Shown: one piece after another, positions 1-10,920 of the stretch | Position numbering within the stretch: the stretch's first letter is position 1 | Layout: every line of letters begins with the position of its first letter | Source of the DNA: Janibacter limosus NBRC 16128 | GTDB taxonomy: Bacteria; Actinomycetota; Actinomycetes; Actinomycetales; Dermatophilaceae | DNA length: 64,000 nt | Assembly: GCF_001570985.1 (NCBI RefSeq) | Contig: NZ_BCSS01000006.1 | Span: 1-64,000, forward strand | Reading direction: 5' to 3' | The notes under the pieces: model-generated | What the model was told of the DNA's origin: nothing | The model's database searches: none | Seen by the model: only the letters and a program-made list of their open reading frames with translations | Position numbers and translations under genes: made by a program

Positions 1-1148
1 CCCGCAGCGACGTCCTGTGGCCCGCGGACGGCCTCGCGACCCAGACGCGGGCCACCGCGCTCGAGCAGCTGCACCCCGACAAGAGCACGACGCTCCTCGT
101 GCCGGGCACCAGCGTCGTCCCCGAGGGCTTCACCCCCACCGGGGGGGTCCGCACCACCGACGACACGCGCCTCGTGGTGCGCGACGGGCCCCTCTCCGAG
201 CTCGTCGCCGGCCTGGGCTCGGAAGACGACGTGCTCCTCGCCCGCCAGCAGCTCGTGGCGGAGACCGCCTCGGTCCTGCGCGAGCGGGCCGGCACTCCCC
301 GCACCCTCGTCGTCGTGCCCGACCGGGATGCCACCCCCGACCCCACGGCCTGGGAGCAGCTGCGCAACAGCACCGATGACATCCCCTGGCTCAGGAAGGG
401 CAGTCTGGACGCCGTCCTCGGCGATGCAGCGAGCGCCGATCCCGGACGCACCGCCCGCGGCCAGAAGCAGATCGCGGCAGCGACGAAGGGGGACCGTGCC
501 CACCCCCTCGTGCTGACCGGGAAGCGAGCGCAGGGCCTGCTCGACGACCACGCGGCCATGAAGACCTTTGCCTCGGTGCGTTCTGACGGACCCGTCTGGA
601 GCAGCGAGGTGCGCTCGACGATCCGTCAGCTGACCTCCACGCGATGGCGCTCGGCCCCGCGCAGCTATCTCGCCCTCCAGCAGCAGCTCGACGCCGAGGT
701 CGAGCTCACCCACGACGACCTCGTCGTCTCCGAGGGAGACGTCAACTTCTTCGCCGACACGGGGCGGCTGCAGATCACGATCGTCAACCACACGGACGTC
801 GAGCTGTCCAACCTCGTCGTGCGCCTCACCCCGGACAGCCCCTCGCTCCGCATCGACGGGGACCCCGATCCGGTGACGATCGGTCCGGACGGCCGCCAGA
901 CGGTGACCGTCACCGCATCCGCGCTCGCCGCCGGACAGGTGCCGGTGCACGTGACGGTCGCGACGCCCACTGGTCAGGAGATCGCCGCGCCCGCCACCCT
1001 CCACGTCAAGGTGCGCCCGACCGGCGCCTCGATCTACTGGATCATCGGCGGTCTGGCGCTCCTGCTCCTCCTCGCGGGGACGTGGCGTAGCGTGCGGGGC
1101 GGTCGTCGCCGGGCGGGGACCGAGGTCGACCCCACCAAGGAGAGCTGA
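1..1148 (+). CDS. DUF6049 family membrane-anchored protein, 5' end outside window
   Basis: The reading frame is open from base 3 to the stop at 1146-1148, so about 381 C-terminal residues are visible and the start lies upstream. The visible part looks extracytoplasmic, with a beta-rich Ig-like segment near bases 750-1020. It ends in one hydrophobic helix (bases about 1027-1080, IYWIIGGLALLLLLAG) and an Arg-rich cytoplasmic tail. This matches the DUF6049 protein that precedes murJ in actinobacteria (the Rv3909 position in Mycobacterium tuberculosis). Its stop overlaps the murJ ATG by one base, implying translational coupling and an envelope role. The biochemical function is unknown. Confidence 0.85.
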   Translation, partial: RSDVLWPADGLATQTRATALEQLHPDKSTTLLVPGTSVVPEGFTPTGGVRTTDDTRLVVRDGPLSELVAGLGSEDDVLLARQQLVAETASVLRERAGTPRTLVVVPDRDATPDPTAWEQLRNSTDDIPWLRKGSLDAVLGDAASADPGRTARGQKQIAAATKGDRAHPLVLTGKRAQGLLDDHAAMKTFASVRSDGPVWSSEVRSTIRQLTSTRWRSAPRSYLALQQQLDAEVELTHDDLVVSEGDVNFFADTGRLQITIVNHTDVELSNLVVRLTPDSPSLRIDGDPDPVTIGPDGRQTVTVTASALAAGQVPVHVTVATPTGQEIAAPATLHVKVRPTGASIYWIIGGLALLLLLAGTWRSVRGGRRRAGTEVDPTKES

Positions 1149-2821
1149 TGAGCCACGCCCCAGCAGGCTCCGACGACGTCGAGCCGGCGCCAGGCCGTCA
1201 GGCGCCCTCGATCGTGCGGTCCAGCGCGGTCATGGCGGCAGGCAGCCTCGCCTCCCGCGTCCTGGGGCTCGTGCGCAACACCCTGACCATCGCCGTCGTG
1301 GGGCTCAACCTGGTCCCCGCCGACGCGTGGAATGCCGCCAACACCCTGCCCAACATCTTCCACCTGCTCATCGCGGGTGGCGTGCTCAACGCCGTCATCG
1401 TCCCGCAGATCACCAAGGCGATGCGCCACGAGGACGGCGGCACGGTGTACATCAACCGGCTGCTGACCCTCGCCGTCACCGCACTCGCCGCCGTGACGCT
1501 CGTGCTGACCCTCGCCGCTCCCCTCCTCGTCCAGGTCGTCGTCTCGAGCAGCTGGGACGGTCCCTCACGCGGGCTCGCCACCGCCTTCGCGGTGATCTGC
1601 CTGCCGCAGGTCTTCTTCTACGGCGTCTACACGCTCTTCGGCCAGGTGCTCACCGCGCACAACCGCTTCGGCATGTTCATGTGGGCGCCTGCCCTGGCCA
1701 ATGTCGTCGCGATCGCGGGCCTCGGATGGTTCCTCCTCACCGATGCTCCGCTGCGGTCCCCGGTGTCCGACTGGACACCGATGATGATCGCGGTGCTCGC
1801 GGGATCAGCCACCCTGTCCATCGCCCTGCAGGCGCTCGTCCTCATTCCCTCGCTGCGTGCCACCGGTCTGCGCTTCCGGCCGGTCTGGGGCGTGCGTGGC
1901 AGCGGCCTCGGGAGCGCTTCGCGGATGGCGATGTGGGCCTTCGCTGCAGTGGCCTTCGGCCAGCTCGGGTACTTCGTCAACTCACGGGTGCTCACCTCGG
2001 CGACCTATGAGGCACAGCGCATCGGGGTCGAGGGCGCCGGCCTGACCGCGTACGCCAACGCCTACCTGCTCTTCATGCTCCCCCACGGGCTCGTGACCGT
2101 CTCGCTCGTCACGGCGCTCTTCACCCGGCTGTCCCACGCCGCGCACGACGGCGACACGCGGGCCGTGGCCGGGGACCTGAGGCGCGGGATGACGATGCCA
2201 GCCGTGGTGCTCATCCCGGCCACCGCGATCAGCGTGCTGCTCGCCCCCTTCGTCCTCGCTGCGATCCTGCCCGGTACTCCACGCGCGGCCACCGATGCCT
2301 CCGTCGGTGTCCTCGTGACGATGATGCTGGGCCTCGTGCCCTACGGCTGGTTCTTCCTCGTGCAGCGCGCGTACTACGCCTACGAGGACGGACGCACCCC
2401 CTTCGTCCTCCAGGTGCTCGTCACCCTCGTCGCGGTGACCTTCACGCTCATCGGCAGCACCCGCGCGCCCCAGGACGTCGCCACCTGGGTCGGCATCGGC
2501 CAGTCGCTCTCCAACCTCACCGCCGCGGTCCTCGGCCTGTGGCTGCTCCAGCGACGACTGGGGACCCTGCGGCTGGGGCGTGTCGTCCGGCAGAACACTC
2601 GTCTGCTCCTCGCCACGCTCCTCGCCACGGGCCTGGGCTGGCTCGTGCTCGACGGGCTGGGGCGGGTCGTGGACACGCAGACCTGGTTCGGTGCCGTCAT
2701 CGTCACGGCGTTCGTCGCTCTCGTGGTCCTCGCCGCGAGCCTGGCCATCGCGGCCCGGATGCGCGTGCGTGAAGTCACCGAGATGCTGGCCCCCCTCACC
2801 CGCAGGCTCGGGCGCGGCTGA
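1148..2821 (+). CDS. murJ: Lipid II flippase MurJ (MviN family)
   Basis: The 557-residue polytopic protein belongs to the MOP/MviN superfamily and would flip the peptidoglycan precursor lipid II across the membrane. The N-terminal part reads SSAVMAAGSLASRVLGLVRN, the family's first helix with the GxxxSRxxGLxR pattern, followed by about 13 further hydrophobic segments. In mycobacteria (Rv3910) MurJ is fused to a C-terminal pseudokinase; here the two parts are separate genes 83 bp apart or less. The start ATG overlaps the upstream stop. Length is normal for a stand-alone MurJ. Confidence 0.93.
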   Translation: MSHAPAGSDDVEPAPGRQAPSIVRSSAVMAAGSLASRVLGLVRNTLTIAVVGLNLVPADAWNAANTLPNIFHLLIAGGVLNAVIVPQITKAMRHEDGGTVYINRLLTLAVTALAAVTLVLTLAAPLLVQVVVSSSWDGPSRGLATAFAVICLPQVFFYGVYTLFGQVLTAHNRFGMFMWAPALANVVAIAGLGWFLLTDAPLRSPVSDWTPMMIAVLAGSATLSIALQALVLIPSLRATGLRFRPVWGVRGSGLGSASRMAMWAFAAVAFGQLGYFVNSRVLTSATYEAQRIGVEGAGLTAYANAYLLFMLPHGLVTVSLVTALFTRLSHAAHDGDTRAVAGDLRRGMTMPAVVLIPATAISVLLAPFVLAAILPGTPRAATDASVGVLVTMMLGLVPYGWFFLVQRAYYAYEDGRTPFVLQVLVTLVAVTFTLIGSTRAPQDVATWVGIGQSLSNLTAAVLGLWLLQRRLGTLRLGRVVRQNTRLLLATLLATGLGWLVLDGLGRVVDTQTWFGAVIVTAFVALVVLAASLAIAARMRVREVTEMLAPLTRRLGRG

Positions 2822-2904
2822 CGCGCCCCGGGTGGGGCTCCCGGCATGCGTCGGTCCGTGGACCTAGGATGGCGCGGCAGACATCCACCGACGAGAGGCA
2901 CAGC

Positions 2905-4833
2905 GTGCACGGGCTGAACCCGGGGACCGAGCTCGGTCGCTACACGCTCGACTCCCGGATCGAGCAGATCCCGGGCGGCGAGCGCTGGGCCGCCAGGGAC
3001 ACGACGCTCGACCGCGACGTGACCCTGCTCCTCATGCCCGCCGATGCCGCCACGACGGCCGCTGCGCTCGACGCGGCCCGCCGCGCGGCCGGGATCGAGG
3101 CCGCCCAGCTGGTGCGGATCCTCGATGTCGGAGCCGAGGGCGAGATCTCCTGGATCGCTGAGGACGCCCTCGACGGCGCGCGCACCTATGCCTCCGCCAT
3201 CGGAAGCGACGGCCTGCCCGCCGAGGAGGTCCGTCGCATCACCGGCGAGGTCGCCACGGGCGTCGAGGCCGCTCGTGCCCGGGGACTGCACCACCTCGCC
3301 CTCACCCCCGAGACCGTGCAGCTGACCAGTGACGGCCGCGTCAAGGTCCGCGGCCTCGCCACGACCGCAGCCCTCGCCGGCGTCGAGACCGAGGGCGCTG
3401 AGGCCGATCATGACGATGCCCGCGCCATCGTCGCCCTCGCCTACGCCGGGCTCACCGGCAGCTGGCCGCTCCCGGACACCACCACGCTGCCCGCCGCGCC
3501 CACCACAGCCGGACGACCCACGCCCCCTTCGCACCTGGCCGTCGGTGTGCCGGGTGACCTCGACACGATCTGCCGCGAGACCCTCAGCGAGGGCACCGGC
3601 CCGGACTCCCCCGGCGACTACGCCGCACAGATCGCCCCGTGGTCGCGCATCCCGCTGGCCGGGGCCGTGCGCACCAGCCCTGCGGATGCCCCCACAGAGG
3701 TCGTCAGCACGAGCGACGGCGACGGCGACGAGACCACCGTCGTCCCCGTCACCCCCGCACCGAATCCGGCCGCCGCACAGGCCGATGCTGATGAGGTGAC
3801 CCGCCCGATCCGCCACGACGACGGCCGCCACAGCGTCGTCATCACGCCTGGAGGCGGCTCCGGTGCCGCCGCGTCGCCCGACGAGACACAGCACGGGCGC
3901 CCCGACGACAGCCAGCAGCAGCCAGAGGACGACAGCCACCACGGGCGCACAGCCGCAACGGCTGCAGCCGCAGCGGCTGCGGCTGCAGCAGGGGCCGTCG
4001 GCAGCGGGAGCAAGGTCATCGGCGACCGTCTCGGTAAAGCCGCCCGCAGCGCCAGCGGCCGGTCCAAGGACGCCATCCACGACGTCCGGGCACGTCGCGA
4101 TGCCATCCGTGCCGACCAGCGCACCCGGACCTCGCTGGGTTCCGCGCCCGTCACCGTCGAGCTCGAGTCACCCGCACCGCTGCTGCCCGCTGAGGCCGGG
4201 GCGCCCCCGAGCCGCAGCCAGTCCAATGTCGTGCTCATGATCATGGCGGGCTTCGTTGCTCTCGCCTGCCTCCTCGGTGGCATCGGTGTCTCCCGCATCG
4301 GGTCCGGCACCGACCTCGGCCGGATCCTCGGTGGCGACGAGACGACCGCCGTGCAGACCACGGAGACCAGCCCCGGGAGCGATGGAGGCTCCGGCGGCGA
4401 CGGCGAACCGCTCGGCGTCATCAACGCCGCAGGCTTCGATCCGCCGCCCGGCGACGGCGCCGAGCACAATGCCGAGGTTCCCCGCGTCTACGACGGCAAC
4501 GCGTCGACCGCCTGGACCACGGAGGGTTACAACAGCGAGTCCTTCGGCGGGGTCAAGCAGGGCGTCGGCATCACCGTCGACCTGGGACAGACGCAAAAGA
4601 TCAGCTCTGTGACGCTCGACCTGCCCACCACGGCGCAGGCGACCGTCTACGCCGGAGACCAGGCCACCAACTCCGGGACCGAGATCGGCAAGACCGAGGG
4701 CAAGACCGGCCAGGTCGTCCTCAAGCCCTCCTCCGAGGTCACCGGCCAGTACGTGACCGTCTGGTTCACCTCGCTCGCCCCGAGCGACGACGGGCGCTAC
4801 CGTGCGGCCCTCGGCGAGATCGCGGTCCGCTGA
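2905..4833 (+). CDS. Transmembrane pseudokinase with C-terminal discoidin-like domain (MurJ partner)
   Basis: I place the start at GTG 2905 because GAGAGG (2893-2898) precedes it by six bases; an in-frame ATG at 2869 has no ribosome binding site. The protein has 642 residues. The N-terminal 250 follow a Ser/Thr kinase fold, but the key residues are gone: no beta3 lysine (VTLLLM), HHLALTPETV (about residues 129-138) replaces HRDxKPxN, and VRG replaces DFG. A Pro/Ala-rich linker with a polyalanine run leads to one membrane helix (about 437-460). An extracytoplasmic F5/8-type domain follows (about 506-642). It corresponds to the C-terminal half of mycobacterial Rv3910 and probably recruits an FHA protein to MurJ; that role is inferred. 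Confidence 0.85.
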   Translation: MHGLNPGTELGRYTLDSRIEQIPGGERWAARDTTLDRDVTLLLMPADAATTAAALDAARRAAGIEAAQLVRILDVGAEGEISWIAEDALDGARTYASAIGSDGLPAEEVRRITGEVATGVEAARARGLHHLALTPETVQLTSDGRVKVRGLATTAALAGVETEGAEADHDDARAIVALAYAGLTGSWPLPDTTTLPAAPTTAGRPTPPSHLAVGVPGDLDTICRETLSEGTGPDSPGDYAAQIAPWSRIPLAGAVRTSPADAPTEVVSTSDGDGDETTVVPVTPAPNPAAAQADADEVTRPIRHDDGRHSVVITPGGGSGAAASPDETQHGRPDDSQQQPEDDSHHGRTAATAAAAAAAAAAGAVGSGSKVIGDRLGKAARSASGRSKDAIHDVRARRDAIRADQRTRTSLGSAPVTVELESPAPLLPAEAGAPPSRSQSNVVLMIMAGFVALACLLGGIGVSRIGSGTDLGRILGGDETTAVQTTETSPGSDGGSGGDGEPLGVINAAGFDPPPGDGAEHNAEVPRVYDGNASTAWTTEGYNSESFGGVKQGVGITVDLGQTQKISSVTLDLPTTAQATVYAGDQATNSGTEIGKTEGKTGQVVLKPSSEVTGQYVTVWFTSLAPSDDGRYRAALGEIAVR

Positions 4834-4841
4834 GACCCGCC

Positions 4842-5471
4842 ATGACGATCCCGCCTCTCGGTGAAGCCGATGACCGCGTCCTGATGCAGCGTCACGCTGA
4901 CGGCGACCCCGAGGCCTTCGGGGAGATCTATCGGCGTCACCGTGACCGGATGTGGGCCGTCGCCGTCGGGGTGTGCGGCGACCGTGAGCTGGCCGCCGAG
5001 GCCGTCCAGGACGGCTTCATCTCAGCCTTCCGCCGAGCCAGCAGCTACCGCGGCGAGGCCGCCGTGACGACCTGGCTGCACCGGATCATCGTCAACGCCT
5101 GCATCGACCTCACGCGCAAGGCCCGCCCCACGAGCGAGCTCACCGACGAGGTCGTCCGACTGGCCCCGGCAGCAGCCGACGCCACTGGACGGGTCGACAC
5201 CCGGATGGCGGTCCACGAGGCCCTGCACGCCCTCCCCGAAGCCCAGCGACTGGCGCTCGTCCTCGTCGACATGCACGCCGTCCCCGTCGCGGAGGCGGCC
5301 GAGATCCTCCAGGTCGCCCCGGGGACGATCAAGTCCCGCTGCTCGCGCGGCCGCGAGGCCATCGGGATCGCTCTCGCAGATGCCGGTTTCGGTCCCGAGG
5401 GAACCTCACGGCCTCGTGGCTCGTCAGACACATCAACCCAGACACGCCCCCAGGGAGGTGGCCATGACTGA
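4842..5471 (+). CDS. sigM: ECF RNA polymerase sigma factor, SigM-like
   Basis: The 209-residue protein has sigma region 2 at about residues 14-85 (DPEAFGEIYRRHRDRMW, then a TWLHRIIVNACID segment) and region 4 at about 125-180 (LPEAQRLALVLVDMHAVPVAEAA with a helix-turn-helix ending TIKSRCSRGRE). The position between the MurJ partner and trxB-trxA matches sigM of mycobacteria and streptomycetes. Its 3' end overlaps the downstream membrane gene by eight bases, typical of a sigma/anti-sigma pair. The C-terminal tail after region 4 is low complexity. Confidence 0.9.
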   Translation: MTIPPLGEADDRVLMQRHADGDPEAFGEIYRRHRDRMWAVAVGVCGDRELAAEAVQDGFISAFRRASSYRGEAAVTTWLHRIIVNACIDLTRKARPTSELTDEVVRLAPAAADATGRVDTRMAVHEALHALPEAQRLALVLVDMHAVPVAEAAEILQVAPGTIKSRCSRGREAIGIALADAGFGPEGTSRPRGSSDTSTQTRPQGGGHD

Positions 5472-6225
5472 GGAACAGGACCCGACCGGCATGCGTCATC
5501 TGCTCGCAAGCCTCAGGGAGAGCGGACCCATGCCCGCCGACCTCAACGACCGCATCCGCGCCAGCCTCGCGGAGGAGCACGCCGCACGTGGCGACAGCGA
5601 AGGGATGACCGATGGACCCGACGACGGGTCCGCCTTCTGGCAGACCATGGAGGAGGACGGTGTCCGCCCCCTTCGTCGTCGACGTCAGGTGATGCCGTGG
5701 ATCCTCGGTGCTGCAGCGGCCACCGTCGTCGCCCTCGGCGTGGGTGGGCTCATGCTCAAGGGTGGTGGTGGCCAGGAGATGGCCGACAGCGCCCCGGCAC
5801 CGTCTGCGGCCGACCAGTCCTCCCAGGCGGCCGGCCAGGACGACGCTGCGAGCGGGAGCGGGAGCGCGCCCTCGGCCGACAGCGAGGTCCCGGCCTTCGT
5901 CATCACGGCCAGCGGGTCCGACTACTCCCAGGACACCGTCGCTGACGGTGCCGCCACGTTGCTCGACAACCCCACCGAGTTTCCGGACAACTCCGATGAC
6001 AAGGCCCTGGGCACGATGACCACGGCCGCCGGTGCGACCGACTGCCTGGCTCGCCTCGGCCAGCCGCAGATGCAGGCGGTCGTCATCGACGTGGCCCGCT
6101 TCGACGGTGAGGACGGGCTCCTGCTCATCGCCGAGACCCTGCCTGACGGCCCCTCGCGGGCCTGGGCCGTCACGTCCGGGTGCGAACCCATCTGGCCCGA
6201 CTTCGTCGACGTCCCCACGAAGTGA
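5464..6225 (+). CDS. Probable SigM anti-sigma factor, single-pass membrane protein
   Basis: GGAGG just ahead of ATG 5464 fixes the start; the frame extends further upstream but only inside sigM. The 253 residues comprise a cytoplasmic N-terminal segment of about 75 residues, one membrane helix (about 76-97, [20 protein letters not shown]) and a low-complexity Ser/Ala/Asp linker. An extracytoplasmic domain of about 110 residues follows. No zinc-binding HxxxCxxC motif is visible. Location and topology match the anti-sigma gene after sigM (the Rv3912 position). The sigma-binding function is inferred from context. Confidence 0.75.
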   Translation: MTEEQDPTGMRHLLASLRESGPMPADLNDRIRASLAEEHAARGDSEGMTDGPDDGSAFWQTMEEDGVRPLRRRRQVMPWILGAAAATVVALGVGGLMLKGGGGQEMADSAPAPSAADQSSQAAGQDDAASGSGSAPSADSEVPAFVITASGSDYSQDTVADGAATLLDNPTEFPDNSDDKALGTMTTAAGATDCLARLGQPQMQAVVIDVARFDGEDGLLLIAETLPDGPSRAWAVTSGCEPIWPDFVDVPTK

Positions 6226-6335
6226 CGCTGCGGGTGCAGCCAGCACCCGTGGAACAACAGCGCCCTACGATGACGTTGTCATCGTCAGACCGAGCGCGCT
6301 CCGTGCGTGCACTCACCGACCCAAGGACTCACCTC

Positions 6336-7355
6336 GTGGCCGACGCCAGCACCGACATCCGCAATGTCATCATCATCGGTTCCGGCCCGGCGGGTTACAC
6401 CGCGGCCGTCTACGCCGCACGGGCCAACCTCGAGCCCCTGATGTTCGAGGGGTCCGTCACCGCCGGTGGTGCGCTGATGAACACCACCGATGTCGAGAAC
6501 TTCCCGGGTTTCACCGACGGGATCATGGGTCCGGACCTCATGCTCAACATGCGGGCCCAGGCCGAGCGCTTCGGGACCGAGATCATCACCGACGACGTCA
6601 CCGACGTCGACCTCGAGGGCCCCGTCAAGGTCGTCACCGACGGTGAGGGCAACACCTACCGGGCCCACTCCGTCATCCTCTCCATGGGTTCCGCCTACCG
6701 CGAGCTCGGTCTGCCGGACGAAAAGCGCCTATCCGGCCACGGTGTCAGCTGGTGCGCGACCTGCGACGGGTTCTTCTTCCGTGAGCAGGACATCGTCGTC
6801 GTCGGTGGCGGTGACTCCGCGGTCGAGGAGGCCACCTTCCTGACGAAGTTCGCCCGCACCGTGACGATCGTGCACCGCCGTGACGAGCTGCGGGCCAGCA
6901 AGATCATGGCCGACCGGGCCCGCGCCAACGACAAGATCCGCTTCGCCTGGAACTCCGAGGTCGCTGCCATCCACGGCGACGACAAGGTCACCGGGCTCAC
7001 CCTGCGCGACACCCTGACCGGCGAGACCCGTGAGGTCGAGGCCACCGGGATCTTCGTCGCCATCGGCCACGACCCGCGCAACGAGCTCGTGACGGGCGTG
7101 GTGGACCTCGACGACGAGGGCTACGTGCTCGTGGACGGCCGCTCCTCGCGCACCAACATCGACGGAGTCTTCGCCGCTGGCGACCTCGTCGACCACACCT
7201 ACCGTCAGGCGATCACGGCTGCAGGGTCCGGCTGTGCCGCCGCGCTCGACGCCGAGCGCTGGCTCGCCGCTCGCGACGAGGCCGGCGGACCCGCAGAGGA
7301 CCAAGCTCTCACCGCGCAGGACAACCCCGTCGCCGGCACCGTCGGCGCCCGCTGA
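6336..7355 (+). CDS. trxB: Thioredoxin-disulfide reductase (NADPH)
   Basis: The 339-residue flavoprotein transfers electrons from NADPH through FAD to thioredoxin. The FAD-binding GSGPAG motif is at residues 15-20, the redox pair is Cys140-Ala-Thr-Cys143, and the NADPH-binding [10 protein letters not shown] follows. A second FAD motif ([10 protein letters not shown]) lies near the C-terminus. I chose GTG 6336 because AAGGA stands about eight bases before it and the N-terminus then matches the family; the frame itself continues upstream. trxA follows 29 bases after the stop, so the two are probably cotranscribed. Confidence 0.94.
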   Translation: MADASTDIRNVIIIGSGPAGYTAAVYAARANLEPLMFEGSVTAGGALMNTTDVENFPGFTDGIMGPDLMLNMRAQAERFGTEIITDDVTDVDLEGPVKVVTDGEGNTYRAHSVILSMGSAYRELGLPDEKRLSGHGVSWCATCDGFFFREQDIVVVGGGDSAVEEATFLTKFARTVTIVHRRDELRASKIMADRARANDKIRFAWNSEVAAIHGDDKVTGLTLRDTLTGETREVEATGIFVAIGHDPRNELVTGVVDLDDEGYVLVDGRSSRTNIDGVFAAGDLVDHTYRQAITAAGSGCAAALDAERWLAARDEAGGPAEDQALTAQDNPVAGTVGAR

Positions 7356-7384
7356 ACCCACCCGAGACCACCCAAGGAGACCTC

Positions 7385-7708
7385 ATGGCCACCACACCGA
7401 CCACCGACGCGAGCTTCGAGCAGGACGTCCTCAAGAGCGACATCCCCGTCCTCGTCGACTTCTGGGCCACCTGGTGCGGGCCGTGCCGCGCTGTCGCGCC
7501 CGTGCTCGAGGAGCTGTCCGGTCAGTACGACGGCAAGCTCAAGATCGTCAAGCTCGACACCGACGCCAACCCGCAGACCACGGCCAAGTACGGGATCACC
7601 TCGATCCCCTCGATGTATGTCTTCCAGGGCGGCGAGGTCGTCAAGACCATCGTCGGCGCCCTGCCGAAGCCCAAGATCGTCAAGGAGCTTGAGCCCTTCA
7701 TCGGCTGA
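7385..7708 (+). CDS. trxA: Thioredoxin 1
   Basis: This is a standard 107-residue thioredoxin with the active site WCGPC (Cys31, Cys34), the cis-proline segment SIPSM and no signal peptide, so it is cytoplasmic. It is reduced by the adjacent TrxB. AAGGAGA directly upstream supports the ATG at 7385. It is the last gene of the plus-strand run and is followed within 40 bases by a strong hairpin. Confidence 0.96.
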   Translation: MATTPTTDASFEQDVLKSDIPVLVDFWATWCGPCRAVAPVLEELSGQYDGKLKIVKLDTDANPQTTAKYGITSIPSMYVFQGGEVVKTIVGALPKPKIVKELEPFIG

Positions 7709-7746
7709 GTTCCGTTGCAACGCAACGTAGTTCGTGCGTGACAAGA

Positions 7747-7789
7747 GACGCCGCACGTCGTCAGGACATCCCTGACGACGTGCGGCGTC
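7747..7789. terminator. Bidirectional terminator between trxA and parB
   Basis: A perfect 19-bp stem (7747-7765 with 7771-7789) closes a five-base loop and is followed by TTCGT. It lies between two genes that converge on it, so it can serve both transcripts. It lacks a long U tract, as is common in high-GC actinobacteria. Confidence 0.85.
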
Positions 7790-7837
7790 TTCGTGCCCGC
7801 GGTGCGACCACCGCGATCACCGTGATCAGCCGAGGTG

Positions 7838-8937
7838 TCAGACGTCCTCGGCGTCCTCGGCGTCCACGCCCATCTGACCCAGGACCCGGTGCAGGTCCTC
7901 CATCGAGGCAAACTCGATCGTCATGCGGCCTTTGCGCTGGCCGAGGTTGATCTTGACCCTGGTGTCCAGGCGGTCGCTGATGCGTCCGGCGAGGTCATCG
8001 AGCTGGGGGTGGTGCCTTCCGGCGCGGGGAGCCGAGCGATGCTCCTTCTCAGGCTCCATGCCCAGTGCGACGATCTCCTCGACAGTGCGCACTGACAGTC
8101 CCTCAGCGACGATGCGCTGGGCGAGCCTCTCCATCTGCGCACCGTCCTCGAGAGTGAGCAGTGCCCGCGCGTGACCAGCGCTGAGCACCCCCGCGGCCAC
8201 GCGCCGCGCAACCATCGGCGGGAGGCGCAGGAGACGCAAGGTGTTGGAGATCTGCGGCCTGGAACGACCGATGCGCCCCGCCAGCTCTTCCTGGCTGCAC
8301 CCGAAGTCGTCGAGCAGCTGCCGATATGCGGCCGCCTCCTCGAGTACGTTGAGATTGCTGCGGTGCAGGTTCTCCAGGAGGGCGTCACGCAGCAGCGCGT
8401 CATCCTCGGTCGCCTTGATGATGGCCGGGACGCTCTCCTTGCCGGCGGCCTTGCTCGCACGCCAGCGGCGCTCACCCATGATGAGCTCGAAGTCCACGCC
8501 GTCCTCGGCGTCAACGCGTCTGACGACGATGGGCTGCAGCACCCCGATCTCCTGGATCGAGTGCACGAGCTCGGCCATGTCGTCCTCGTCGAAGACGGTG
8601 CGTGGCTGCTTCGGGTTCGGGCGGATCGCGTTGACGGACACCTCGGCAAAGGTGGCCCCGGGAACTGCTGCCAGCCCGGTGTCGTCGGCGTCCACACCGG
8701 CGACATCCTGCTCGTCGGCGTGGATGGAACCCGCCCCACCCACGTCGGCCGTGCGCGCGGCCGCAGTCGCGCTCGAGTGTGCCGAGTCCGCGAGCATCCC
8801 AGCAGCCGTGTTGGGGACCGTCGAAGGACGATCCTGGTCGCGGAAGAAGACGTCGACCGGGCGCTCCACGCGGGGTGCGCCGCCAGAGTCCGGGATCAGG
8901 GCGCCCAGTCCGCGGCCGAGGCCCCGTCGCTTCTCAC

Positions 8938-8941
<4 letters not shown>
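7838..8941 (-). CDS. parB: Chromosome-partitioning protein ParB
   Basis: The 367-residue ParB is a CTP-dependent clamp that loads at parS and spreads. The N-terminus KRRGLGRGLGALIP is the ParA-interacting segment. An Ala/Asp-rich linker follows, then the ParB N domain with the CTP-binding motif GERRWRA (156-162), the parS-reading helix-turn-helix (around 200-250) and a C-terminal dimerisation domain. The start overlaps the parA stop by four bases, showing coupling. Three parS sites lie within 3 kb. Confidence 0.95.
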
Positions 8942-10038
<1,097 letters not shown>

Positions 10039-10200
10039 CGAGACATTCCTCCTGTGGGACTGCAAGCCCAGCCATACAACCCCACGCGTGCCCGACACGC
10101 CAAAAGGGTGACCGTGGCGCGGGCGGGTGAGCTCGATGGGTGATGCGACGTCCTCTGTGTCCACAACGTCATCCACATGACTCAGGCCTGCCACCACGGC

Positions 10201-10214
10201 GTTTCACGTGAAAC
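10201..10214. promoter_or_regulatory. parS site 1 (ParB-binding palindrome)
   Basis: The 14-bp palindrome GTTTCACGTGAAAC is the core of the universal chromosomal parS sequence. It lies upstream of parA, beyond the chosen GTG start. Confidence 0.95.
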
Positions 10215-10233
10215 GGGGGACCTTCATCCACAT

Positions 10234-10247
10234 GTTTCACGTGAAAC
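10234..10247. promoter_or_regulatory. parS site 2 (ParB-binding palindrome)
   Basis: This is the same perfect GTTTCACGTGAAAC core, extended by a 5' T to the consensus. It is 33 bp (about three helical turns) from site 1, between parA and rsmG. Confidence 0.95.
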
Positions 10248-10266
10248 GCGCGGTTCGACCATGGAG

Positions 10267-10911
10267 TCACGATGAGCGCGCGCCCTTCGAGCAGTTCACG
10301 GTCAGGGTCGGCTCCGACAGGAAGCCCTCGCCGTGCGTGCTGACCTGACTGTGCGTGACGCCGAGCCGTCGCAGGACCTTCGTCGCCGCAGTCAGCTCCT
10401 CAGGTGCCGAACGACCCTTCATCGCCACCATGCTGCCGCCCCGCTCCACGAGGGGAAGGCACCAGCGAGCCAGCTTGTCGAGTCGGGCCACTGCCCGCGC
10501 GGTGACATAGGGGGCAGACAACTGATCGTGGAACTCCTCAGCCCGACCGCGATGGACCGTGACATTGTCCAGCGCCAGCTGCTCGACCGTCGAGGAGAGC
10601 CACTCCGTGCGTCGGAGCATCGGCTCCACCAGATGGACGTCGAGGTCGGGCCTGACGATGGCAACGCCGATGCCTGGCAGTCCGGCCCCGGACCCGACGT
10701 CGATCACTCGCGAGTCCGCGGCAAAGGCGTCTTCGATGACGGCACAGTTCAGGACATGCCGCTCCCACAGGATGGGCACCTCACGCGGTCCGATCAGACC
10801 GTGACTGACACCGGTGTCGGCGAGGATGGCGACGAAGGCCTCAGCACGGGGAAGGCGCCCACCGAAGAATCGGTGAGCGCCTTCCGGTGCTGGCGGGATC
10901 TCAACAGTCAT
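10267..10911 (-). CDS. rsmG: 16S rRNA (guanine-N7) methyltransferase RsmG
   Basis: The 214-residue protein has the GidB/RsmG fold: GPREVPILWERHVLNC in the N-terminal part and the S-adenosylmethionine loop VGSGAGLPGIGVAI around residues 72-85. It would methylate G527 of 16S rRNA. Loss of the family enzyme gives low-level streptomycin resistance in other bacteria. It lies between two groups of parS sites, in the usual rpmH-to-parB order. Confidence 0.94.
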   Translation of the reverse strand: MTVEIPPAPEGAHRFFGGRLPRAEAFVAILADTGVSHGLIGPREVPILWERHVLNCAVIEDAFAADSRVIDVGSGAGLPGIGVAIVRPDLDVHLVEPMLRRTEWLSSTVEQLALDNVTVHRGRAEEFHDQLSAPYVTARAVARLDKLARWCLPLVERGGSMVAMKGRSAPEELTAATKVLRRLGVTHSQVSTHGEGFLSEPTLTVNCSKGARSS

Positions 10912-10920
10912 GGGGCCAGC

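Noticed and set aside
10039-10197. Upstream extension of parA to 10197.
   Set aside because: The extra 53 residues are not ParA-like and no ribosome binding site precedes them, whereas AGGAGG lies before GTG 10038.
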